From NCBI GenBank assembly GCA_035582835.1, contig JAYKAV010001831.1, positions 1,062,373 to 1,126,372 on the forward strand: DNA of 64,000 nucleotides, given 5' to 3'. A program made the position numbers and the translations under genes. The notes under the pieces were generated by a model. It worked only from the letters and a program-made list of their open reading frames with translations. It had not been told where the DNA came from and searched no databases. This document shows positions 52,291 through 63,928 of this stretch, one piece after another (positions within the stretch are counted from its first letter, which is position 1; each line of letters starts with the position of its first letter). The stretch comes from Phoebastria nigripes. Taxonomy: Eukaryota > Chordata > Aves > Procellariiformes > Diomedeidae.

Positions 52291-54738
52291 ACCTGAATTG
52301 TTTATACAGATAATTCCTTAAAACTCTGTTGTTTCAAAGTTCTTTTTCTTTTACAATGTTTTCCTACTGTAAAAAAACATGCCAACAGTCTGTATTTGTG
52401 TCTGTATAACCATTCTAAATAAGTCTTCATATCTGATGGGATCCTGTTCTCCTCACTCCCTGTAAACCTCAGAAAGGTTTGCCTTGAGCCATTGTTTTAC
52501 TTCAAGTTTGTTTCATTTGAAAAGTCTGTTATAAATTAAGTCAACATAATAATTTAATGAAACTCAGTAACAAAGTTAACACACTAACACACTTAATATT
52601 CATAAGTAATATTACAGCATCATACCTTTCTTTGAAAGACATACAACAACATTTTTGTAATAGGAGAATAACTATTCCTACTTTGGTTGTCAGAGTTATT
52701 TACAGAAGAGCCAAAGTTATGTATCAAGCCCTAGAAACTTGTCATGTATTTATAGGTGATCATGAGTGGAAGGCAGTGTAAAAATATAACTATAATTGAA
52801 TAACCCAATATTTAAAATCCTATATACAGTTAGACTACAATTTAAAAGGATTATAACAGTTATTCTCTGAATTAAAAATTATGAGTAACAGCAGAGGCCA
52901 GATTGTAGTACCACTTCTCACTTTCTAACATGTCTTAGTTCTCAGTTTGGGTTTGCCTAGGAAAACATTTTTTTTTGGGCAATCAAATGGGATTTTCTCT
53001 GTAGAATGTCTGGATGTAGTTTCTAACTCCCATCAATCTGACAAGATTCCCATGAGTAGCACATAACAAGGGGAGTGTTTGCCAAAGTTCTGCGTATTGG
53101 TGGCCTATCCCAGGTGATCTACACCTACTCCAGACCTACCACCCCCCAGACTGCCTTTCTTAGAGGGGCTCTTCTGAGTGAAGGATTATTAGGAAACTTA
53201 AAATTATTTTTCTAGCATTTTTTTTTTAATCTTTAGTGGTTTTGACTGGGCTGAACTGATCTGTTTTCATTCCATGTTTCTTGCATATGCATAAGTTCAG
53301 ATTCATAAATGTTCCTGATGTTTCTCCCCGTCTCCACATGGCTTCCAAATTGAATACTCTTTTCCCTTGACTGCCCTGTAAGAAATGATTTTATTTGTTG
53401 CTTACTCTTAGGCAGAATTCATAAAGAAATTCTTAAAGTATGAACATTTTAAAGAATTTTCTTTTTAGGCATGCTTCTCTTTACCACATCACCTTTTTGA
53501 ATGGTACACATGAGCAGTGTGCTTAATGAACTTGATTCTAAAAGCAATTAATAATAAAACTGTTGTGAATTAGTACACATACCTGTTTCAACACTATGCC
53601 TCAAATGATTTTTGTGGGATAATAGTTTCATAATTAACTTTTGCCAATATCTGTTGTTCACCGCCTTTTATTTCTCAGATACTAATGAATAAGATCAGTT
53701 ACAAAGGGGGGAAAGTTGTTATGAAATCGAAACTTGAGAGTGTTTTGGCACTTTTGACAGTTGCTGCTGAAAAGTGTAAACCCAAATGGACTCTACTTCA
53801 GACACTAAAATGCAGCAGACAAAACTATTATTTCATCCCCTGTGGGCCACTGTCTCTGTTCACTGTTACTTTTATGTCATCATGTTGGTTTGACACCTAT
53901 AATAGGTTTAATAGGTTTTTCTCTGATGTTATTATTGGCTAATGATTCTGCTCTTCTCTGGGGATGGCAAAAATGAGAAGTCACACTGTTCTCCTGTTTT
54001 ATGTAGCTCTACAGGGACAGTCTTAACCATAGTACTCTATGGGAGTATGTCATCTTAAATCAATAGATAGCAAGTTAGCCTTTAACATTTGGATTGCTTG
54101 CTTCAGTTTTATAAATCAGGCTAGCAATTATAAGACTATCCCTGATGATCCAGTAGTTCAATATTTATCTTAATTCATATATTTTACACTTTTAGTGTTT
54201 AAAGGGAACTAAAGCAAGGAGTGATTTACAAAATGTTATCAGTGTCCTTTATGCAAGGATTTATGTTTTCTAACAAAATAAACAGTTGTCACATGATGAT
54301 GATAGCAGCAGATTTGTGAGATCTTGTTTCATTTGATCAATTGTTTTAACTACACCTGACTCATCATGTTGATCTTTAAGGCTCTACCTTTCCAAAATCA
54401 TAGGCAGGAATAGTAGAGTGGCAACGGGTTTTACATTTCAGAAACAATCATAGGAAAAAGATAAAAAACATTACTACAAGATGAATGGCTGCCAAACTTG
54501 CTACTTTAAGTCAACAGTTGCCCATGTTTTAACAAGCTCTTCAGCAACCTTACCTTTTTAATTCATTTTCCATTAGAGATCAAGGGATAACAAATATAGT
54601 TAACTTCAAATACTTTGAGCAAAAGAAAAGCTGTTCTAGACTTTCTATGCATTTGATCTTCACTCCAAACTCTGTTCACCTCACTCCGAACAATCCCTCA
54701 TTGTGTTGGAATTTTTTCCTTTTAGCAAACACATAGGG

Positions 54739-54776
54739 AAAAAAAGAAAAAGAAAAAGAAAAAGAAAAAGAAAAAC
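54739..54776. repeat. (AAAAAG)n hexanucleotide repeat
   Basis: About five to six tandem AAAAAG units, ending in AAAAAC. A purine-only simple repeat. Confidence 0.92.
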
Positions 54777-56518
54777 AAAACCAAAATTATTATTGAAATC
54801 TTAGGAAATATATTTTGGCAGGCCATATATAGGGTTACCTTGAAGAACTGAACTGGGATACTATGGTCACTTAATTCCCACCAAAGAGAGTCCCAGCTGC
54901 TCTCTGAGGTGGATGCAAAGTTTCATTTAACTATAAATTAAACAACTGAACATTGTCAGAGCTATTCATCACTGTTAAAAAGATGTTTATTGTTTTCAAA
55001 TTTAGAACTTTAGTTACTCTAAGTCGAGACTGCCTCAATAACTAACTCATGATTTTCAGAGAAAATGAGAGTATTTCACCCTGTATGTTGGCATTATCTG
55101 AAAAATAGCTGGGAAATGAAAAATTTGCTCCAGAAACTTTTCGGATTAATTTCTCATTAAAGAAATTATTTTCTAAAAGTAATATTTAGTAAATATTAAA
55201 AAGTAATAGCAAACATTTGGTTAACCAAATAAATCTGTTTCAAGTATGTTTCAATTCAACAACAATTTCAATAAATAAAAATACAAACATATATATAAAT
55301 TTTCCATTAAAGCAGCAAGCTTTAATGATAATTGGATCTGAACTTTCTGGTTCCTCACACTGGGAAAGTTCAGATGGGAAGGTGTACAAGAAAGAGTATG
55401 ACAGTATGACAGCCCATCAGAGTTGGCCTTGTGTAGATTTTGTACAGCCAAAGTATATATGAGTGTTTCTGTCCATTTCATAGGTGAGGTGGGGGACAAT
55501 GATGAGAAAGTTGGGAAGTATTAGATACCCACTGAAATATTCGAGTTTACAGAAAACTGCACATATTGATCTTTACCATACATGCCTTTCCACATTACAT
55601 TTAGACTTCACCTCCCTGTCTTCTTTTCATACCCACTTCTTCCTTTCAATAATTGTATCTTTTCTTTCCTGTATTTCCAGTCCATACACCTGAACATGAA
55701 CTGGATATCACTTTATGCTACAGACCGCTATCATGCACTTCCTTCATATTCTAGGTTTTTTCCTTCTCCTCTTTGGCTACTCCTTCCAGATTTACTAGCA
55801 CATTTGCTAGCCAGTAGTGAGCCAGCTGGTAGTTACAAACACTGTCCAAAAAATTGTATGTGCTATACACATGTGGAAACTTTTTCCTCAGAGTGAGACC
55901 ACCACCATTGAAACTGCTAGTGAGAATAAGAAGCAGAAACAAGAGCAAAAAAGCAATGGTGAAACTTTGTATTGTCAGAAATCTAAAAAAGTGTAGACAC
56001 TTCTGTGTGTCATTAATATATTATTCACTTGTACTAGAACTGTGTCAGAAAACTACATCATCTTGGATAAGAGTCTGAGACACCTGCAGCTAAAAGCCTG
56101 CTTCTGCCTATACAATGTAGAAGAAAATTAGGTGCCTAAATTAGGAAGGTGTCGCCAAGTAACCTTTAGCTTCTGTGAGATTCAGTATCGTTACACTGAA
56201 GGTCCATTTTTACATTTAAGCCATGCTCCTTAGTGAAGACTATTTGTTTCTTTTCTGTAGCTCTTCTAAGAAGAGCAAATCTTAAATGAACTCAGAGACA
56301 GCAAATCCACACTGATCTGTAATGGTTGATCTTGATCTATTTGGGAAGCAAGTCAAAAGTTATGAACTGAAGAACTGAACACAGAATAGGAGCTGAGATC
56401 AAACAAAACCTGTTTCTTCTTGAGACTTCCATGCTTCTTGGTTTTCAGAGCCTGTAATACTATACAAAGCATTTAAGTACTTAAGAAAAGAAATACAATT
56501 GCAAATAGTATTCATCTA

Positions 56519-56612
56519 GTTGAAGATGTCCCTGCCCACGGCAGGGGGGTTGGACTAGATGACCTTTAAATGTCCCTTCCAGCCCAAACTATTCTATTCT
56601 ATGATTCTATGA
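56519..56612 (+). mobile_element. Short CR1 3'-end stub
   Basis: This roughly 95-bp fragment matches the last part of the avian CR1 3' UTR. It has the GTCCCTGCCCACGGCAGG hairpin-like stretch, then TTGGACTAGATGACC, then CCCTTCCAGCCC, and ends in ATTCTATTCTATGATTCTATGA, a slightly degraded octamer tail. The UTR differs from that of the 62-64 kb copy, which lacks the CCCTGCCCACGGCAGG segment, so this is probably another CR1 subfamily. No coding part remains; the copy was truncated very close to its 3' end. The left boundary is approximate. Confidence 0.93.
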
Positions 56613-56790
56613 AATTGATTTGTGAAGATATCAATTACAAACAGAAGAAAACAAACAATAAAAGCAAACTTTCTGAGTCAAACGGTGTGTTGGCTTCTTC
56701 ATTCTGATCCAGGGTTTTACTTCTTGTGTCCTTAGCGTAAAAGAAAAGCATGATCCTGTAATGCCAGGTAACATCTTGAATCAGGGAAGA

Positions 56791-56842
56791 GATGCTAAAG
56801 AAGATCCTCAGTGATCTTAAGTGAACACCAGAATCTTAAAAC
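56791..56842 (+). repeat. Copy 1 of a diverged 52-bp dispersed repeat
   Basis: This segment aligns without gaps to 58,084-58,135 on the same strand, about 1.3 kb away. By eye about 37 of 52 positions agree, and most differences are transitions. The best conserved part is ATCTTAAGTG. Whether it is an old interspersed repeat or an old local duplication cannot be told from one window. Confidence 0.6.
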
Positions 56843-58083
56843 ATCTTTCTGTTGAACAGCAATAATATCCAAGTTTGAGATGTTCCAAAAATAGATTTAA
56901 AAAAAAACAAAAAAGGGTGAAACGACAACTGATAATTTTTCTGTCCCCAAATACTTCATATTCCATAATGGATTTCTAAGGTAAAATGATGAACAGTAAA
57001 GAGACATCAGGTGGGGTGCCAGACCATTTTGTGCTCCCTTTTAAAATGGACTTTTAATATTTTAAGTCCTTGTCCTACACCTTCCTCTGAAGCATCTGGT
57101 AATGACTCCTGCTTCAGACTGAATACAGTGCAGGTGTGATGACTTCTGTGTTTCTATGGTCATCTGCAGTTTCATGAGAGTCCCAGTGGTGTTCACGGGA
57201 GGTTTGCTTCTGGCGTCAATGTGAGTCCTCATTGTGTCAGTTCAAGATTGATGCAGTGGAACATTTAAAGTCACATTTTAAGCCTTCCCAGAATAAAAGT
57301 GAAATGTTTGCTTTCACTTCATTTTTGCAGGTCTTCATGATGAACAGCTAGAGTAACAGAGGAGAAACCTGGAAAATCAGTGGATAGAGAATTTGCCCTG
57401 AGCCTACCTATGTCAGGCCTTTCTGATTCACCTGTTGTAAAATGGCAGAGACATAGATATGTCCTTCTGATCTGCAAAATCAGGACAAAAATGATAGGAA
57501 TGATGAGAAAAAACTGAGAGAATGTTGGTCAAAAAATTGATTTTCTGAGTGTAATTATACTCAGGTTCTGTTTTGCCACACTAAACCTTGAGTAGCTAAA
57601 CCTCATCCTAAAAATAACTCCATTAACCTGTCCTGTAATAAGCACCTTTCAGAAAATCTTTCCAGATTCCTTCCTTGTCAGTGCTAATGTATGCTGTTTA
57701 TTTTATATTTTTAATGTATATTATTTGAAGAAATAGTTTCTCCTTAAGGTCATACTTCTCATGTTTTGCTCAGTTTTCAACTTACTTATTTCCATTCTTT
57801 ATCATTCCTTAATGTACTTAACTACAGATAGAATTCAGGTGAACTGAAGTTAAATCTACCAGCTTTTTGCAGGCTTATATTCGTGAAAGTTCCTGAAAGA
57901 AATCAAGAACAAATTTACTGGTTAATGCGAGCTGGAAAAGAGCTAACAGAGAGTTGTTTCAACTGCCTCCCCCTTTATTCCTGACCAGAATATTTCATGT
58001 CATTTGGCAGAAAAGGTCTGGGTTGTTATGTACTCTGAAGGCAGTCTCTCACCCTTTATGAAAGCCAGAAGGATCGTGAAAGA

Positions 58084-58135
58084 AATGCTAAGGAAGATTC
58101 GCAGAAATCTTAAGTGGATGCTGGACTCCTAAANT
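58084..58135 (+). repeat. Copy 2 of a diverged 52-bp dispersed repeat
   Basis: Partner of 56,791-56,842, containing the shared ATGCTAA, GAAGAT and ATCTTAAGTG words and an ambiguous base at 58,134. The flanks show only faint further resemblance, mainly an A-rich stretch after both copies. Confidence 0.6.
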
Positions 58136-59994
58136 GTTCCCCTGGGGAAAAAGAAAAATTAAATCCAAATGCTCAAAATTTATAAAACCATCAAAACAAA
58201 GAGGTTTTTCTATAATTCCAATACTGTGCATTATAGTAAGTGTAATCCATTTGAAGAAATGAAAGTTCAATATTCATGTTCTTTTTCATGCAAATCATAG
58301 CAAGAGATCTCAGATAGGCACCTAACAAGGGGAAAAGGAAAAACTGTTACACAGTTACAATGCCTTGGTCTCCCCCTGGCTATGTTGCTGATACAGCCAT
58401 CCATTACTGAAAAGTACCGAGTCATAAATTTGAATTGAATGGAAGAAGTGACTGTTTGGGCTGCTTTCTGCATCCACTGAAGCCAAAAGGCTTCTCAGCA
58501 GAATTTTGCTTTCTTCCTTCTATTCAGTAATGATGCGCTGCTTTCTTTCAGCATGCCAGTACTAGGCTAAAAATAGACAAGGAGAAAAGGCTTCAGCCAT
58601 TTTAAAGAGCACAAGTGACATGCAGGCTGACCTCTTGAATGCATGTGTTACAGCTATAGGCAACCCAAATGGTGCCAGGTGGGGATTACACAGCGCAGAG
58701 CAACATCTGCTTCACTATCACAAGTGTAAATGATAGTTCCTCATGTTATGCCATAAACAGCCTGAGGTAAGAAAGACTGGTAGAGTTCCTGTCACAAATT
58801 AAACCCTTGCCAGCAGGTAGGATTCCAGTCCATCTGTCCATGATAGTAGCTCAAACAAAATAAAAAGCTTTATAAAATATTATCCAGAGAGATAAAAGGC
58901 AAATAATGCAATTTATTTATGGGCTGAAGCCAGAAGTGAAAGCAAAACTAAATAGAAAGAGAAGATGCTTTTTCCTCATGATGAATGAAAAGTGCTGTTA
59001 TATAACCTGTTTCCAGAGCTAGGGGCCAGATTTTCTAAAATGCAATTTTTTTGCAAGCTTGATTTACACACAGACAAAGCCACACAGGCCCAAAGTATGT
59101 ATCTTGGACATATATAAGCCATAGGCCTCAAAACTGGATCCCAAAGGTTTACTTGGTCACCCCCTTTTTTTTTTCTTTTGTTCCTACTTTAAGATACTAA
59201 TAAGACGGTCAATAGTTGTGGTTATTGAGACCAAAGATAACTTTGTGAAGAAAATAATGTGAAATGCTTGATACTAAGTGCCTCCTTAATGCCTCAAACA
59301 AATGCCTAAGAAATAAATGTACGTCCCAAGGGGCACTCAGATTTCGGATAGCCACCATGACTGTGTAAGCTGCATCCTACGGGCTAAATAGTCAACTACT
59401 TGCTGGATGTTTGTTTTTTCTCGTAGACACATGAGTTGCTTGAATTGCTCTCACCTATTTGGAGACAGTAGATAAGTTGAAATCTCTTAATGGAAACACA
59501 AGGTGTGCAAGGACCAAATACATTGATCAAGTAGAACTGACTTATCCAGTTCAAATTTCTTTCAGTTTCAAGAAGATGAATATCCTCATTTCCATCCCCA
59601 CTGATGACCAGTTGTGATGTGTTTACAATGCAAACACACATTTTTATAATCAAGGGCAAATATATATCAACTATCACTGTATTCCATATGTGTTATTCTA
59701 CTGTAAAACTTGCAAAATGAAGACATAGAACAAGCTCTAGAAAACAAAGTGTTTTGTCATCATAACCTTGCCTGCTTGTCAAATTTGAGGAATTTAAATA
59801 TTCTGGAAATGCAACATTATTTTTATTGAGCAAAATTATTAATTGTTTTATGAGCGTGTGGTAAATTTTGCAAGTGTCTTAGGCTCTCAAAGACCTTTCA
59901 AGAATGATTAGTAGAAGTCAATTTTTAAGGTATCTGCGTTCCTAAGAGTATGAATCAGTCCTAATGGGATTTTCAATATCATTGTTACATCCTA

Positions 59995-60025
59995 TCCCTA
60001 TATATATATCCTATCCTATATATAA
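59995..60025. repeat. (TA)n / CCTATA simple repeat
   Basis: Short imperfect repeat of CCTATA and TATATA words. Low complexity. Confidence 0.75.
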
Positions 60026-60223
60026 CAGTTACATTTAAATAGTTCCAAAAAATCCTACCTTTAATGAATTATTTTTAGAATCAGGCATTAAGTATCTGAA
60101 TCACTTAGATCATTTTGGAAAAAATTTCCCTTTATTTGGCACAATAATAAAACATGTCTAATTTTTTGTGAGTCTTTCAGTTTCTAAGTAAATTTATAAA
60201 AAGTCTGCTTGTGAAATACATAG

Positions 60224-60248
60224 ATTATTTATTTATTTATTTATTTAG
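60224..60248. repeat. (ATTT)n tetranucleotide repeat
   Basis: About five to six ATTT units. An ordinary microsatellite in AT-rich DNA. Confidence 0.9.
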
Positions 60249-62324
60249 GATCATAATAAATATACTTTCAGAGATATCTTAAAATTTTGGTTTTGAAAAA
60301 TTCACTGTATCTCACCATATATTCTCAAATGGCTTTCTGAAACACAAACTGCATTTGTTCTTAAGCTCATCTTGTGCTCCCCTTAAAACATTACACTGGA
60401 AAACCTGACCTAAATATTCTTTATGTGCTTTTAAGCTAACCATGAATTAAGAGACCACGTCTCTTGCTTCCTGAATGAGAAGAAGCAGCAGATATTCTAA
60501 TTCCTCAAAGAATAACCTTCTGTGTATAATGGCTTTTTACTAGAACAAGCCAAGCTGGACCCCACATTCTAACACACAATATAAAAAAAATTATCATTTT
60601 GGTCAGCATTGCTGACATTAAAATATCAAAAAATATTGTAGAACTTGTGCATGGAGTCATAATTTGTGCCATCATTATAAGTAAACAGGAGGTTTTAGCG
60701 GAAAAGTGACATAGGAATGGTTTTACTCAAGTAAAAGAGGAGTTCAGTGCAACTGCAGGAAACAGAAATATTGAGAAAACATGGAATTTAGGTTCTGATT
60801 GTCTTTTGGTAGGAAGGTCATAAGTCAAGAGCTATTCAGGTAGAATTAAACATAAGATTGAGTCAATTATATTTGGGAAGATAATCCCAAAAGACAAAGC
60901 AATAAAAAGGCCAAAAAATTAAGGAAGAAAAAAAATGTGTTCGAAAACAAAATAAAGCATGACACTCACTACACTTTCTGTATTCTAACCTGCAAGTATA
61001 TCCAGTAATATAAATGAAAAGTGAATGTAGGAGTAGTTTTCTCTTGGAGCCATTAATTATATTGCTATTAGTGTGAACACCCAATGAACAAGAAACTTTC
61101 ATTACAAGCCACTGCTGCCATAGCAGCCTGCTATTGATCCATCACTGCCTTCATAATGCAACAATAATGGTTATTGTAGGATATCTGCTAACACCTAAGA
61201 TGATGTATGGCAGTTATACTTTCAAGATCTCAAAGAGCACATCTGCAGTTATTGCTGGGTTATTGGTCCCAAAGCACAGGAGGAAGAGGAGGAGAGAGAA
61301 TAGCTTGAAATGAAAACTTTAAAATTAATTTTTGAAGTGTTGAATGTGTCTATGCACAAGGGAGAAGAGAAGGTCAAGTAGAATTTTTGAAATGAAACTA
61401 CCAGACCAAAGAAGATAAAAGTAACTAAATGAGCTCAAAATGACTTTTGAATGTGACTGCCTGGAAAAAGCCTAGCCATGTGCAGTAAGGTAGTAAGTGG
61501 AGCCCCTGAGATACTCGCTGGTTTCAGAAGCAGTACAGGTTGATACTTTTGTATTTAAAATACTGGCAAGTTTTATTCAGGTATCAAAATAGAGAAAATA
61601 AAGATTCTTAATGATAATGACTCACCCAAAAAATTATTATAGGAGATTTTCAAATAGAAGGAGTAGGTATGGGTCACTGAGGATTGGAGAGACAGAAGAG
61701 CATTCCACTAATGACCACAGGGCCACAGGACAAGACTGTGCTTATGCTACTCAGCAGGATGGACCTTCAAGTTCTGGCTCTGGAGCAAATGAATAAGGAC
61801 CTGCCAGCCAGCCTTCACCTCTCTACCCATTAAGGGATGTTTTGAGGTCCATCCTTCTCATGGAAAAAACCTGCCTGACTTGGTTAAGATGTGTAGCTCC
61901 AAGAAGAGGAGTGAAGTTAGAGGACATCCTAACTGACGGCTGAAAGACATCTATTTTCAACTTGGTTAATTTTTGACAAATTTGCCCTTTTCCTTTGCAC
62001 TTTCTTCCTGTGCAGGTTGCATTGTTCCCTCTAGTCTGCTGACTTCAGGTGGTGATTTTCCACAGGGGTCTCATTATGCCCATCAGTACAGTGAGATTTC
62101 TGCTTGTCCAAAGAGCATGTGCTTTCTGTGTATTGCAGTATGCCAGGTGCAGTCTGTATGATGCCTTGAAGACCTCAGTCTCAATGCCTCCTCAACACAC
62201 TATGATAAGCAGTACATTTCTTTCACAAAACACGTGCTGAAAGAGAGGGGACATATTGTTGTTACTGACAGTAAAAATTAAGCTATTAGTAAGCCATTTG
62301 TTTTAAGAGCAACTAAAGCAAATA

Positions 62325-63836
62325 CCCCCCATAATCCAAGAGGAAGCGGTGAACGACCTGCTACACCACCTGGACGCTCACAAGTCCATGGGGCCGGCTG
62401 GGATCTACCCGAGAGTGCTGAGGGAGCTGGCGGAGGAGCTTGCCAAGCCACTCTCCATCATTTATCAGCGGTCCTGGTTAACAGGGGAGGTCCCAGACGA
62501 CTGGAGGCTTGCCAATGTGATGCCCATCTACAAGAAGGGCCAGAAGGATGACCCAGGGAACTACAGGCCTGTCAGCCTGACCTCGGTGCCGGGGAAGATT
62601 ATGGAGCAGTTCATCTTGGGGGCGCTCGCAAGCCATGTGCGGGACAACCAGGGGATCAGGCCCAGCCAGCATGGGTTCATGAAAGGCAGGTCCTGCTTGA
62701 CTAACCTGATCTCCTTCTAGGACCAGGTGACCCGCCTGGTGGATGAGGGAAAGGCTATGGATCTGGTCTACCTGGACTTCAGTAAAGCCTTCAACACTGT
62801 CTCCCACAGCATTCTCCTAGAGAAGCTGGCGGCTCATGGCCTAGACCCGTGTACTCTTTGCTGGGTAAAAAACTGGCTGGGCGGACGGGCCCAGAGAGTT
62901 GTGGTGAATGGAGCGAAGTCCACCTGGTGGCCGGTCACAAGTGATGTCCCCCAGGGCTCAGTTTTGGGGCTGGTCTTGTTCAATATCTTTATCAATGATC
63001 TGGATGAGGGGATTGAGTGCTCCCTCAGTAAGTTTGCAGACGACACCAAGTTGGGCGGGAGTGTTGATCTGCTGGAGGGTAGGAAGGCTCTGCAGAGGGA
63101 CCTGGACAGGCTGGATCGATGGGCTGAGGCCAACTGCATGAGGTTCAACAAGGCCAAGTGCCGGGTCCTGCACTTTGGCCACAACAACCCCATGCAACGC
63201 TACAGGCTGGGGGAAGAGTGGCTGGAAAGCTGCCTGTCGGAAAAGGACCTGGGGGTGCTGGTTGACAGCCGGCTGAATATGAGCCGGCAGTGTGCCCAGG
63301 TGGCCAAGAAGGCCAATGGCATCCTGGCCTGTATCAGAAATAGCGTGGCCAGCAGGAGTAGGGAAGTGATTGTCCCCCTGTACTCGGCACTGGTGAGGCC
63401 GCACCTCAACTACTGTGTTCAGTTTTGGGCCCCTCACTACAAGAAGGACATTGAGGGGCTGGAGCATGTCCAGAGAAGGGCAACGAAGCTGGTGAAGGGT
63501 CTGGAGGAGAAGTCTTACGAGGAGCAGCTGAGGAAACTGGGACTGTTTAGCCTGGAGAAGAGGAGGCTCAGGGGAGACCTTATTGTGTTCTACAACTACC
63601 TGAAAGGAGATTGCAGCGAGGTGGGTGTTGGTCTCTTCTGCCAAGCAACTAGGGATAGGACGAGAGGAAATGGCCTCAAGTTGCGCCAGGGGAGGTTTAG
63701 ATTGGACATTAGGAAAAATTTCTTTACTGAAAGAGTGGTTAAGCATTGGACCAGGCTGCCCAGGGAAGTGGTGGAGTCACCATCCCTGGAAGTATTTAAA
63801 AGACGTGTAGATGAGGCGCTTAGGGACATGGTTTAG
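62325..63836 (+). pseudogene. CR1 ORF2 reverse transcriptase, 3' part, one in-frame stop
   Basis: This is the C-terminal part of the CR1 ORF2 protein, a reverse transcriptase that copies LINE RNA at a nicked target. One frame is open from about 62,325 to 63,836 apart from a TAG at 62,718-62,720. The stop sits just after the segment ending SCLTNLISF, where the family carries a coding codon; the frame resumes at once with [12 protein letters not shown]. Visible motifs in order are NYRPVSLTSVPGK (N-terminal RT block), [21 protein letters not shown] (first catalytic aspartate region), [20 protein letters not shown] and the FADD catalytic box at 63,033-63,044, residue 103 after GTG 62,727. A CR1-type C-terminal region follows ([32 protein letters not shown]). 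The endonuclease is absent, so the copy could not move by itself even without the stop. One nonsense codon and no frameshift in 1.5 kb suggest a fairly recent insertion. Confidence 0.95.
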
Positions 63837-63902
63837 TGGGCATGGTGGTGTTGGGTTGACGGTTGGACTTGATGATCTTAGAGGTCTTTTCCAACCTTAA
63901 TG

Positions 63903-63928
63903 ATTCTATGATTCTATGATTCTATGAT
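63903..63928 (+). repeat. CR1 3' terminal octamer repeat (ATTCTATG)3
   Basis: Three direct copies of ATTCTATG at 63,903-63,910, 63,911-63,918 and 63,919-63,926, followed by AT. They directly follow the CR1 3' UTR, which contains the family-typical stretch GGACTTGATGATCTTAGAGG. In CR1 these octamers replace poly(A) and serve as the recognition end for target-primed reverse transcription. Confidence 0.95.

Larger units (their letters stand above)
50831..56518. other. Gene-free AT-rich DNA
   Basis: Contains the AT-only block at 51,868, the CNE-like block at 52,080, the AAAAAG repeat at 54,739 and otherwise featureless unique sequence. Open frames of 70-100 codons near 55.2-55.9 kb overlap on both strands and show no domain. 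Confidence 0.65.
56613..62324. other. Gene-free AT-rich DNA between two CR1 copies
   Basis: Holds the diverged 52-bp repeat pair and two short A/T simple repeats. The 58,570-58,960 segment is complex and may be conserved non-coding DNA. No exon or RNA gene recognised. The 61,100-62,320 stretch before the CR1 shows nothing I can assign. Confidence 0.65.
62325..63928 (+). mobile_element. 5'-truncated CR1 LINE, relatively young copy
   Basis: A non-LTR retrotransposon of the CR1 clade. The block is clearly more GC-rich than the AT-rich DNA on both sides. It begins inside the reverse-transcriptase region of ORF2, so the 5' UTR, ORF1 and the endonuclease part of ORF2 are missing, as is usual for CR1 copies that stop reverse transcription early. 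The reading frame ends with a TAG at 63,834-63,836. A short 3' UTR follows, and the element closes with three copies of the octamer ATTCTATG at 63,903-63,926 plus AT. This octamer tail, in place of a poly(A) tail, is the known CR1 signature. The left edge is set where codable similarity starts (about 62,325) and could be off by some tens of bases. I saw no obvious target-site duplication, which is normal for CR1. The subfamily was not determined. Confidence 0.97.

Noticed and set aside
62478..62807. 109-codon minus-strand open frame
   Set aside because: Also antisense of CR1 ORF2.
62958..63746. 262-codon minus-strand open frame inside the CR1
   Set aside because: It is the antisense of the CR1 reverse-transcriptase coding sequence, which is GC-rich and therefore poor in stops. 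There is no independent domain.
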